A stretch of 5,876 nt of DNA from an uncultured Lachnospiraceae bacterium (GCA_910588595.1 CAJUQU010000265.1:1-5876), one strand, 5' to 3'; positions 1-5,038 are shown, counted from the stretch's first letter. The notes: a model not told the origin generated them from the letters alone. Numbers and translations: made by a program.

Positions 1-47
1 TACCTTTTTCATATATTTGTAAACTGCCAGACTGCTATGTATATTTT

Positions 48-113
48 TTATATGATTCCTTTTTTTGTATATATTAACGAAACACCCATCGCAATCACGG
101 GTGTTTCATCCAT
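48..113 (-). CDS. possible 21-aa small ORF after the peptidase gene
   Basis: A 22-codon reading frame starts at the ATG read leftward from 113 and stops with TAA at 48-50. It begins MDETPVIAMGVS and ends with a basic, hydrophobic tail (YTKKGII). An AAGGA ribosome-site match lies at 119-123, 5 nt before the ATG, which is the main reason to list it. The frame begins 36 nt downstream of the peptidase stop and would be translated only if transcription continues past that gene. Its first half coincides with the 9-bp hairpin at 79-107, so the apparent ribosome site and start may be chance. No family is recognised. Confidence 0.2.
   Translation of the reverse strand: MDETPVIAMGVSLIYTKKGII
79..107 (-). 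terminator. hairpin downstream of the M23 peptidase gene, probable 3' end signal
   Basis: A perfect 9-bp inverted repeat, GAAACACCC (79-87) and GGGTGTTTC (99-107), encloses an 11-nt loop. It lies about 40 nt beyond the peptidase stop codon, where an intrinsic terminator is expected. The leftward transcript after the stem reads GTTAATATATAC and then A-rich sequence, so there is no proper U-tract. It may be a weak terminator or an mRNA 3'-end stabiliser. Confidence 0.45.
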
Positions 114-149
114 ATTATTCCTTTTTAAATTGTGCAGAATCGACAAATG

Positions 150-1718
150 TCAATTTAAATATTTTAACGGATTGACCGCGTTTCCGTTGATGCGGATCTC
201 AAAATGCAGATGCGGTCCGGTACTCCGGCCTGTATTTCCACTCAGGGCGATCCGCTCCCCCTGCGATACTGTCTGTCCTGTCTTGACCAGCACTTTGCTC
301 AGATGCCCGTATCTGGTCTGTCTGCCATCTGCATGGTTGATGTAAACTGCATAACCATAGCCGCTTGCCCAGCCTGCATGTACGACAGTGCCCGCATTGG
401 ATGCTACCACTGTCGTCCCGGTCGGTGTTGCCCAGTCAATACCTTTATGGTTTGTGGATGCCCCTTTTGTCGGCGCACTTCTCGCGCCAAATCCGGAGCT
501 CTGTCTTCCGCCCGATATCGGTTTGATGTATGTCGGCGGTATCTTGGTCCCGCGCTCAACGATCTTGGGTACAGCCTCCGCATATATCTCTTCCTTCAAG
601 ATCTCCCTGCCGATCTCCTGGCTGTTCTTGTATGCGACCTCCGCCGCCACCTTGCGCCTTCCAGCCGATGGCTCCTGGAGCGTCACTCTCTGCGTCGTAT
701 ACCAGTCATCGTTTGGTATATACTGCACTTCTGCCTCATAGTCCTCCGTGTATACCTGCTCCTCCTTCCACAGGATCGAAAGCTCAGGCTCCGGCACCGT
801 GATCACAAGTTCCTGGTCAATGCGGATCATCGTATTTTCATCCTCTAGGGCATCGTTGATCGCGACCAGCTCATCCATCGGAATATTGTTGTCAAGACTG
901 ATCTGCGAGAGCGTGTCCCCCGCGACAACCTTATAGATGATCTGTGTCTCCTGCTCTTTTGTCACAAGGTCCACAGCCTTCTCCACAGTAGTGAGTTCTT
1001 CCTCAAGCAGGTACGCCTCCACGACTTCTATCTTCTCCGCGTACTCAATATCAGTCAGTCCGGCAGTGTAGTCCTCAAAACTTTTATCCGTCTTTGGCTC
1101 CACCGACTCGAAGATCTCCTCCAGGTCTGCTGTCACTCCCGCAGACGCATCAAACCGCTCCTCCTCCGACGGCGCCTTATCCCTCAGCGATATCACCGCC
1201 GCCAGCACATTGATCTCGCGGTCTTTGTCCAGCCCGAGTTCAACCTGATACCGATCCTGGGTGTCGTAGGGCATCAATGCCTGCTCGAGCAGCTGGTGCA
1301 CTTCATCGTATGACCCGAGATTTACCGCAGTCTCGTTGACTTTGACGGTATACGAGCGGTGCAGCGTCTCGCGCGTGCTGCGCTTCATGACATCAGCCAT
1401 CCTTGCTATGACTTCCTCCTCGTCATCCACCGCTGCCCAGAGCTTCTCGCTGCCCACTGTCTCGAGCTCCGTATCCATAAACACGAGTTCATCGCTCCCG
1501 ATCTCCCTGACCGCCTGGCGCCTCGCCTGCATGAGTAAGCTGTCCAGGTTCTCCAACGACGAGAGCGTTCCGACCTCGACTCCGTTTAACCGCACTGTAA
1601 AAACATTATCTCCTGTATGTTTAAAAAGCTGAATCGTTGGAAACAAGAACACGCAGATCAGCATGACGATCGCTGCCGCCTCTATGTAACACAGCTTTAT
1701 TTTCTTATTTGAATGCAT
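150..1718 (-). CDS. membrane-anchored LysM-G5-M23 cell-wall metallopeptidase
   Basis: A 522-aa zinc peptidase predicted to cut peptidoglycan peptide bridges outside the membrane. A short basic N-terminus (NKKIK) precedes one hydrophobic segment at about residues 9-32, best read as an uncleaved membrane anchor or signal. An acidic region of about 230 residues follows. A LysM peptidoglycan-binding domain lies at about 262-308 (YKVVAGDTLSQIS), a G5-like domain at about 316-392, and a C-terminal M23 (LytM/lysostaphin) domain at about 400-522. The expected catalytic set is intact: His424 and Asp428 in NHKGIDWA, His472 in GHLSK, and His503 and His505 in GPHLHFEI; 424, 428 and 505 should hold zinc. 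The ATG at 1716-1718 has an AAGGA site 7 nt upstream (1726-1730). It has its own promoter and appears monocistronic. Wall growth, division or sporulation are possible roles; nothing here decides between them. Confidence 0.93.
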   Translation of the reverse strand: MHSNKKIKLCYIEAAAIVMLICVFLFPTIQLFKHTGDNVFTVRLNGVEVGTLSSLENLDSLLMQARRQAVREIGSDELVFMDTELETVGSEKLWAAVDDEEEVIARMADVMKRSTRETLHRSYTVKVNETAVNLGSYDEVHQLLEQALMPYDTQDRYQVELGLDKDREINVLAAVISLRDKAPSEEERFDASAGVTADLEEIFESVEPKTDKSFEDYTAGLTDIEYAEKIEVVEAYLLEEELTTVEKAVDLVTKEQETQIIYKVVAGDTLSQISLDNNIPMDELVAINDALEDENTMIRIDQELVITVPEPELSILWKEEQVYTEDYEAEVQYIPNDDWYTTQRVTLQEPSAGRRKVAAEVAYKNSQEIGREILKEEIYAEAVPKIVERGTKIPPTYIKPISGGRQSSGFGARSAPTKGASTNHKGIDWATPTGTTVVASNAGTVVHAGWASGYGYAVYINHADGRQTRYGHLSKVLVKTGQTVSQGERIALSGNTGRSTGPHLHFEIRINGNAVNPLKYLN

Positions 1719-1769
1719 ATTGTATTCCTTATATCTGTTGTAATCAGGATATTAACTTTGCCAGATATC

Positions 1770-1798
1770 ATTTTAACAGCCTTTGAAGATAATGTAAA
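1770..1798 (-). promoter_or_regulatory. sigma-A type promoter of the M23 peptidase gene
   Basis: On the minus strand a -35 element TTTACA (1793-1798, 5 of 6 to consensus) and a -10 element TAAAAT (1770-1775, 5 of 6) are separated by exactly 17 bp. The predicted start near 1763 gives a leader of about 45 nt. The promoter lies just beyond the terminator of the upstream operon, so the peptidase gene should be transcribed independently. Confidence 0.65.
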
Positions 1799-1819
1799 GA
1801 AAAAAGTTCGCCGTCCCCA

Positions 1820-1882
1820 TAAAACGAAAATGCACCAGATCTTCCTGCGCAGTCTATGCTGCGATCAAAGAAGATCTGGTGC
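1820..1882 (-). terminator. strong intrinsic terminator of the coiled-coil/flavin reductase operon
   Basis: A perfect 13-bp inverted repeat, GCACCAGATCTTC (1832-1844) and GAAGATCTGGTGC (1870-1882), surrounds a 25-nt region with an inner CGCAG/CTGCG helix. On the minus strand the stem is followed by ATTTTCGTTTTA, an interrupted U-tract. It lies about 85 nt beyond the flavin reductase stop codon. The plus strand has no U-tract after the stem, so it should act leftward only. Confidence 0.75.
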
Positions 1883-1965
1883 TGCATCTCCGTGGCACTA
1901 TTACATAATTTTATTTTCTGAACCACTCTAACCAAATTCTATGATAATCGCTTTCATCTCTTTCG

Positions 1966-2532
1966 TCAAGGCTTTTTTTGTACGCTGTACCCAAATTTTC
2001 CGATCCGCTTTCCCAGATCATAATACTCGCCGTGACTGTACACGATCGGTTTGGCGTTTTCCAGATGAAAACTTCCCTTCTCATCCATATAGCGGTCATC
2101 GACGTGCACAGCCACCACCTCGGCAAGAAACAGATCATGCGATCCCATCTGCTCTGTCTTCACGACCCTGCACTCAATGTTCACCGGGCTCTCTGCGATA
2201 CAGGGTGCTTTTACAAGATCCGACTTCACCGGTGTCAGCTTCGCTTCCTTCCATTTGTCGGTGTCCCTTCCGCTGCGCACGCCGCAGTAATCCGTGGCAA
2301 AAGCGAGCTCCTCTGTCGTGAGATTGATCACAAACTCCCCCGTCTCCGCGATCATATGATGCGAATATCTTGAGGGTCGGACAGAGATCCCCACCATCGG
2401 CGGGTTGGTGCAGACCGTTCCTGCCCACGCGACCGTGATGATATTGCTCCTGCCCGCCTTGTCCGTCACGCTCACCATCACTGCCGGCAGTGGATAGAGC
2501 ATGTTGCCAGGTTTAAATGAAATCTTTGCCAT
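1966..2532 (-). CDS. flavin reductase-like FMN-binding protein (flavoredoxin type)
   Basis: A 188-aa protein of the flavin reductase-like split-barrel family, which bind FMN and either reduce flavin with NAD(P)H or shuttle electrons in anaerobes. Family features are PLPAVMVSV near the N-terminus, NPPMVGISVRPSRYSHHMI at about 44-61, GEFVINL (65-71), and GSHDLFLAEVVAV (130-142), the usual GxHxxFxGEV-like barrel motif. Cys41, Cys83, Cys111 and Cys121 are not arranged as a cluster motif. The start was set at the ATG at 2530-2532 because it has a GAGGGGG ribosome site at 2538-2544. An in-frame ATG at 2580 would add 16 residues that lie wholly inside the upstream gene. The ribosome site overlaps the upstream stop codon (2543-2545), which suggests translational coupling. 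The electron partner cannot be told from sequence. An A7 run sits three codons before the stop. Confidence 0.9.
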   Translation of the reverse strand: MAKISFKPGNMLYPLPAVMVSVTDKAGRSNIITVAWAGTVCTNPPMVGISVRPSRYSHHMIAETGEFVINLTTEELAFATDYCGVRSGRDTDKWKEAKLTPVKSDLVKAPCIAESPVNIECRVVKTEQMGSHDLFLAEVVAVHVDDRYMDEKGSFHLENAKPIVYSHGEYYDLGKRIGKFGYSVQKKP

Positions 2533-2542
2533 ATCTGCCCCC

Positions 2543-3187
2543 TCAGTGCACACCCACAGCCGTGAGCACCCACAGAACAACGCTGACGATCGACGCGATC
2601 ATTGAGATCACACTGAAGAACATCACCTTGTTCATTTTGGCACTCAGCTCTTTTTTCAGCTCGTCTTTGAGCGCTGTCCGCTCACTCTGTGCACTTTCCA
2701 TACAGCGTTTGATCTCATCGACCACCACTGCCTGTACATTCCTGTACACCTTGACATTCTCCCGGTGCACATAATCATCGGATTTCTGGAATTTATTCTC
2801 GAGCAGATCCGTTATGGCGGACAGATCTGTCTGCTTCTGAATCTCCTCTGCGCGCTCCCGCTCTATGCGCGCCTCCTCCTTCCGCTCAAGCTCTGCCTCG
2901 CGGTTCCTCGTCTGCTCGTCCGTCAGATCCCTCAGCGCCGCGATCAGCCGCTGCTCGTCCTCCTTCATGCCCTGGATCTTGTCCGCATTGTCGCCGATCA
3001 TGAGACCAAGCTTCTCGGAAAGCTCTGCATTGCGATAATTAAGCTTTCTCATCTCCTGCAAAATCTTCTCATACTCCGATACCTGCAGCTGCAGCCGTTT
3101 CATTTCCTCCGCCTCTGCCTGTGAATTTGCCTTGATCATCTCCTGCGCACTGAATTTCTGCGCCAGCTTATCCATGAAATTATCCAT
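2543..3187 (-). CDS. tail-anchored coiled-coil membrane protein, function unknown
   Basis: A 214-aa protein with no enzymatic family I recognise. Residues 1-185 are almost entirely charged and helical, rich in Glu, Lys, Arg, Gln and Ala, with heptad-like stretches at about 20-60 and 75-135 (ELERKEEARIERERAEEIQ). This is strong coiled-coil character. A single hydrophobic segment at about 188-211 (VMFFSVISMIASIVSVVLWVL) is followed by only three or four residues, which marks a C-terminal tail anchor with the coiled coil in the cytoplasm. There is no signal peptide. It is the first gene of a two-gene unit and its TGA overlaps the ribosome site of the flavin reductase. The start is less certain: the nearest good purine run, GGAAAGG, is about 13 nt from the ATG at 3187, and Met5 is an alternative. 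A scaffold or spacer role at the membrane is only a guess. Confidence 0.8.
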   Translation of the reverse strand: MDNFMDKLAQKFSAQEMIKANSQAEAEEMKRLQLQVSEYEKILQEMRKLNYRNAELSEKLGLMIGDNADKIQGMKEDEQRLIAALRDLTDEQTRNREAELERKEEARIERERAEEIQKQTDLSAITDLLENKFQKSDDYVHRENVKVYRNVQAVVVDEIKRCMESAQSERTALKDELKKELSAKMNKVMFFSVISMIASIVSVVLWVLTAVGVH

Positions 3188-3255
3188 CCCATCAACCGTA
3201 CCTTTCCAGCAACCATTTTGTATCTATTTTAACTGTTCCTATCAGCATTATCTCT

Positions 3256-3295
3256 GACCCTGATATCATCTTATCATTAATCCCGTTGTCTTACA
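3256..3295 (-). promoter_or_regulatory. weak candidate promoter for the coiled-coil/flavin reductase operon
   Basis: On the minus strand a TTGTAA element and a TAAGAT element with a 17-bp spacer lie about 70-110 nt before the coiled-coil gene start. Each matches consensus at only 4 of 6 positions. Other TA-rich hexamers nearer the gene (GATAAT, TAAAAT) lack a partner at the right distance, so the assignment is tentative. Confidence 0.3.
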
Positions 3296-3406
3296 ATCAG
3301 AAGTTGCAAAAAACAAGTCCCGCTATTTCGTCAAACCTTGGAACGATCACACTTTTTGTATGTTTTGCATATAAAATATGGTTATTTTTTTACAGCGATA
3401 TACAAA

Positions 3407-3445
3407 TTAACAATAAACTAACATTTTGTTCATACTTTGTTCATA
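3407..3445 (+). promoter_or_regulatory. four hexamers phased at 11 nt, Pho-box-like operator
   Basis: TTAACA (3407-3412), CTAACA (3418-3423), TTCATA (3429-3434) and TTCATA (3440-3445) are each separated by exactly 5 nt, so all repeat on an 11-nt helical period. The Bacillus PhoP box is a set of TT(A/C/T)A(C/T)A hexamers with the same 11-nt phasing; three of the four fit fully and the other differs at one base. The last two also read as TGTTCAT-N4-TGTTCAT, the 7-4-7 layout of the E. coli PhoB box. A TAATAT hexamer follows 9 bp after the last repeat, the position of a -10 in a PhoB/PhoP-activated promoter lacking a -35. An OmpR/PhoB-family regulator is inferred; no phosphate gene lies in the window. 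Confidence 0.5.
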
Positions 3446-3454
3446 AAGCGATGC

Positions 3455-3460
3455 TAATAT
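3455..3460 (+). promoter_or_regulatory. possible -10 element downstream of the phased repeats
   Basis: TAATAT (4 of 6 to consensus) begins 10 nt after the last hexamer of the phased array and is followed by TAAT. Transcription would start near 3467 and run rightward through the small UUUU hairpin toward the 14-bp hairpin at 3525-3568. No recognisable gene follows in this direction, so the transcript would be a short RNA or an antisense to the alarmone synthetase gene. Confidence 0.3.
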
Positions 3461-3524
3461 TAATCCATAGCAAACGACAGCAACGTAGTGTTTTCATTAC
3501 ACATAGATAAATTTTTTCATAATA

Positions 3525-3568
3525 GCCCCGGTCATTTCAAGAGATCTTGTATCAGAAATGATCGGGGC
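3525..3568 (-). terminator. 14-bp hairpin after the alarmone synthetase gene
   Basis: GCCCCGGTCATTTC (3525-3538) pairs with GAAATGATCGGGGC (3555-3568) at 13 of 14 positions; the other can be a wobble on one strand. The loop is 16 nt. It starts 44 nt beyond the synthetase stop codon and is the natural candidate for its terminator. Neither side has a long U-tract: the leftward RNA continues TATTATG and the rightward RNA ACTCCTCATTTT. It could also end a rightward transcript from the Pho-box-like site. Confidence 0.5.
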
Positions 3569-3612
3569 ACTCCTCATTTTACAACATATTCTTACAGCAT
3601 ATTTCATATCCG

Positions 3613-4248
3613 CTAATCCAGCGACAATTGTTTTACTTCCTCGTTGAGAGAAAGCATCTTGGCATCGAGCTCCGCCACCATTTTGGCGCACGCGTAGAGC
3701 TCCGCCTTGATATGTTCCGGAACGTTCACATCAAACTTGTAGTTGATCTTGTGCTCTAAGCTTGCCCAGAAATCCATTGCCACAGTCCTGATCTGTATCT
3801 CAACCTTTGCGTCCACTCTCTTTTCTGACAGGTAGATCGGAATGGACACGATCATATGGTAGCTCTTATATCCGCTCGCCTTTGGCTTACTGATATAATC
3901 CTTCACCGACAGGATCTGAATGTCATTCTGCCGCTCGAGCATTTCGGCTATCCTGTATATGTCCGTCGTAAACGAGCATATGATCCGGATTCCCGCTATG
4001 TCATTGACATGCTGGATCATATTGTCGATCGTTGACTCATATCCGTGTTTTTTCAGTTTCTTTACGATACTCTCTGAGGTTTTGATCCTTGACTTGATAT
4101 GTTCTATGGGATTGTATTGATGCACATGCTGGAATTCGTCATTGAGGATCTCAAGCTTCGTGCCGATTTCCTTCAGGGCGGAGCTATAGATCAGGATCAC
4201 TTCCTTCCAGCTGTCCACATCAGAATTTCCATTTGCACTATATTCCAT
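3613..4248 (-). CDS. relQ: small alarmone synthetase, RelQ/YjbM-like GTP pyrophosphokinase
   Basis: A 211-aa cytosolic enzyme predicted to transfer pyrophosphate from ATP to GTP or GDP, making (p)ppGpp in the stringent response. It is a bare RelA/SpoT synthetase domain without HD hydrolase, TGS or ACT domains, and its length equals that usual for RelQ. Visible motifs, numbered from the ATG at 4248, are IEHIKSRIK (about 48-56), DIAGIRI (83-89), DYISKPKASGYKSYH (117-131, substrate loop), and VEIQIRT (149-155) with the conserved Glu of the ExQ(I/L)RT motif, followed by WASLEHKINYK. A helical, Lys- and Glu-rich C-terminus fits the region used for tetramer assembly. GTG at 4254 is an alternative start adding two residues; AGAGAGGCGGGG upstream could serve either. 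Transcribed alone and divergently from the small 4539 gene. RelQ rather than RelP is judged from overall pattern. Confidence 0.9.
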   Translation of the reverse strand: MEYSANGNSDVDSWKEVILIYSSALKEIGTKLEILNDEFQHVHQYNPIEHIKSRIKTSESIVKKLKKHGYESTIDNMIQHVNDIAGIRIICSFTTDIYRIAEMLERQNDIQILSVKDYISKPKASGYKSYHMIVSIPIYLSEKRVDAKVEIQIRTVAMDFWASLEHKINYKFDVNVPEHIKAELYACAKMVAELDAKMLSLNEEVKQLSLD

Positions 4249-4315
4249 AAACACCCCGCCTCTCTTTTCTCTCTATGCGCTTCCATCTCTGCCGTTCCTA
4301 AGCACAACGACTTTT

Positions 4316-4324
4316 ATTGTACCA
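4316..4324 (-). promoter_or_regulatory. extended -10 promoter of the alarmone synthetase gene
   Basis: On the minus strand TGG-TACAAT forms an extended -10 element (TGn plus a 5 of 6 match to TATAAT). A loose -35-like ATGACC lies about 19 bp upstream, so recognition should lean on the TGn motif. The predicted start near 4309 leaves a leader of about 60 nt. The same nine bases occur in the divergent promoter at 4431-4439. Confidence 0.5.
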
Positions 4325-4430
4325 CATTTTTGGAAAATATGGTCATTTGAAATCTAAATTTTACATAAATATTTCTGCCCTCAAAAGATCATACTACCTG
4401 TCAGTTATGCTTTTTATTTTCTCTCATTCA

Positions 4431-4439
4431 TGGTACAAT
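4431..4439 (+). promoter_or_regulatory. extended -10 promoter of the small 88-aa gene
   Basis: TGG (4431-4433) followed by TACAAT (4434-4439) is an extended -10 element. The -35 region is only T-rich (TTTTTA with a 17-bp spacer), consistent with TGn-dependent recognition. Transcription would start near 4446, just before the first arm of the leader structure, which supports both calls. Confidence 0.55.
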
Positions 4440-4447
4440 GTGAGTGA

Positions 4448-4514
4448 TCCAGCCGCACAGGACACCAGATGTCATCTGATCCTGTTCTGACACCGGCAGA
4501 CAAACACGGCTGGA
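4448..4514 (+). promoter_or_regulatory. structured 5' leader, three-way junction candidate
   Basis: The leader of the 88-aa gene can fold into a closed three-way junction. P1 is an 8-bp perfect long-range helix, TCCAGCCG (4448-4455) with CGGCTGGA (4507-4514). P2 is ACAGGA/TCCTGT (4457-4462, 4480-4485), then a CAC/A internal loop, then CAGAT/ATCTG (4466-4470, 4474-4478) with loop GTC. P3 is TCTG/CAGA (4486-4489, 4497-4500) with loop ACACCGG. J3/1 is CAAACA. The ribosome site AAGGAG starts 11 nt after P1, so the fold could influence initiation. It does not match the riboswitch consensuses I can recall (purine, THF, ZTP, fluoride, preQ1). The fold was derived by hand. Confidence 0.45.
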
Positions 4515-4538
4515 CTGCTATGAAAAGGAGATTTTACT

Positions 4539-4805
4539 ATGTTTAGATTGTGGGCAAGAACTTTCAAAGACAACCATATGCTCAGGGACACTGTGATCCG
4601 AGATGAGCGTCCTGAGACGCGTACACACAAAGTATTTGACGCGCTTGAGGCGGTTTGTTACCAGTTCGACCTCGGGAAACCGATCTGGCTCGACAGCAAT
4701 ATCGCTGATTTCAAGAAGCACGACAAAACCCGTTTTACCTCGGATAATTTCATTGAATCGATCGACTTTGACTATCTGGAGATACACGTGATCGAGGAGG
4801 ACTGA
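4539..4805 (+). CDS. conserved-looking 88-aa cytosolic protein, function unknown
   Basis: A small soluble protein with no signal peptide or membrane segment. The N-terminus is basic and aromatic (MFRLWARTFK), the middle contains THKVFDALEAVCYQFDL and KPIWLDSNIADFKKHDKTRF, and the C-terminus is acidic (FDYLEIHVIEED). The pattern of alternating hydrophobics suggests a compact alpha/beta fold. I recall similar proteins of about this size annotated as hypothetical in Lachnospiraceae, but I cannot name a family or function. Support for the frame is good: AAGGAG ends 8 nt before the ATG, there is a promoter and structured leader upstream, and a strong terminator begins at the last codons. The frame on the opposite strand (4518-4787) has no such signals. 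One Cys (40) and no metal motif are seen. It is divergent from the alarmone synthetase gene, but a functional link is not shown. Confidence 0.85.
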   Translation: MFRLWARTFKDNHMLRDTVIRDERPETRTHKVFDALEAVCYQFDLGKPIWLDSNIADFKKHDKTRFTSDNFIESIDFDYLEIHVIEED

Positions 4806-4823
4806 GCACAGTCCTCTTTTTTT
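4797..4823 (+). terminator. intrinsic terminator overlapping the stop codon of the 88-aa gene
   Basis: A perfect 8-bp stem, GAGGACTG (4797-4804) and CAGTCCTC (4809-4816), with loop AGCA is followed directly by seven T residues (4817-4823). The TGA stop codon (4803-4805) is inside the stem, so the last two codons and the stop are part of the terminator. The transcript should be monocistronic. Confidence 0.93.
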
Positions 4824-4858
4824 GCAAGCGGCATTTCATTCTTTTTTGATAATCGTGA

Positions 4859-4887
4859 TTGACATTGAACATAATAAGTAGTAGTAT
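4859..4887 (+). promoter_or_regulatory. promoter of the PAQR/hemolysin III gene
   Basis: A perfect -35 TTGACA (4859-4864) is followed after 17 bp by TAGTAT (4882-4887, 4 of 6). Start near 4894 gives a leader of about 170 nt. A second, weaker pair, TTAACA (4931-4936) and TAATAT (4953-4958) with 16 bp, could act as an alternative promoter; its transcript would lack the first leader hairpin. Confidence 0.55.
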
Positions 4888-4900
4888 TAATTTAATCCGC

Positions 4901-4921
4901 ATGTAGTTTTGAATACTACAT
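4901..4921 (+). promoter_or_regulatory. first leader hairpin of the PAQR gene
   Basis: A perfect 7-bp inverted repeat, ATGTAGT (4901-4907) and ACTACAT (4915-4921), with a TTTGAAT loop lies just downstream of the predicted start site. It could be an operator (dyad) or an RNA hairpin; there is no U-tract. A shorter dyad, ATGTT-ATT-AACAT (4925-4937), follows directly. Confidence 0.35.
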
Positions 4922-4974
4922 TATATGTTATTAACATCTATAACACATCATTTAATATTACTTAAAATGTGATA

Positions 4975-5038
4975 ACAGCTATATCCCTTTGTGCCTGGCG
5001 CTGCGAGAAAATTATTGCCAGATATCCACAAAGGCTGT
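4975..5038 (+). promoter_or_regulatory. long structured element just before the PAQR ribosome site
   Basis: Nested helices can form: CCTTTGTG (4986-4993) with CACAAAGG (5027-5034), an inner CTGGC (4995-4999) with GCCAG (5017-5021), and an optional outer ACAGC (4975-4979) with GCTGT (5034-5038) that borrows one base. The right arm is followed by CTGTCTTTTC and then the AAGGAGG site at 5049. This position suits transcription attenuation or control of initiation. The U-tract is short and interrupted, so a terminator is not certain. I do not recognise a known riboswitch class. Confidence 0.45.

Larger units (their letters stand above)
3188..3612. other. 425-nt AT-rich intergenic region with regulatory signals
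   Basis: No convincing gene lies here. From right to left it holds the hairpin beyond the alarmone synthetase gene (3525-3568), a small 6-bp hairpin with a UUUU loop (GTAGTG 3485-3490, CATTAC 3495-3500), a possible rightward -10 (3455-3460), the phased hexamer array (3407-3445) and a weak leftward promoter candidate for the coiled-coil gene (3256-3284). The stretch 3340-3520 is markedly more AT-rich than the flanking genes. An open frame rightward across 3286-3510 lacks a ribosome site and resembles no family. Confidence 0.6.

Noticed and set aside
204..848. 214-codon plus-strand open frame antisense to the peptidase gene
   Set aside because: It is fully covered by the LysM-G5-M23 gene, has a low-complexity Cys/Arg/Ser/Pro-rich translation and no ribosome site. 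The other plus-strand frames at 388-741, 530-802, 748-936 and 1336-1632 are rejected for the same reason.
1941..2428. Overlapping frames on both strands within the flavin reductase gene
   Set aside because: None shows a family motif or ribosome site, while the frame read leftward from 2532 is a clear family member.
3286..3510. 74-codon plus-strand frame in the AT-rich gap
   Set aside because: It starts with TTG without a ribosome site, runs across the phased repeats and the candidate -10, and resembles no protein family.
3497..3691. 64-codon minus-strand frame overlapping the end of relQ and its hairpin
   Set aside because: It overlaps relQ out of frame, lacks a ribosome site and runs through the 14-bp hairpin; its composition is not convincing.
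4520..4546. 8-codon upstream ORF covering the ribosome site of the 88-aa gene
   Set aside because: Its ATG has no ribosome site, and its sequence is simply the AAGGAG region read in another frame.
4518..4787. 89-codon minus-strand frame opposite the 88-aa gene
   Set aside because: The plus-strand gene has a promoter, a ribosome site at the right distance and a terminator; the opposite frame has none.
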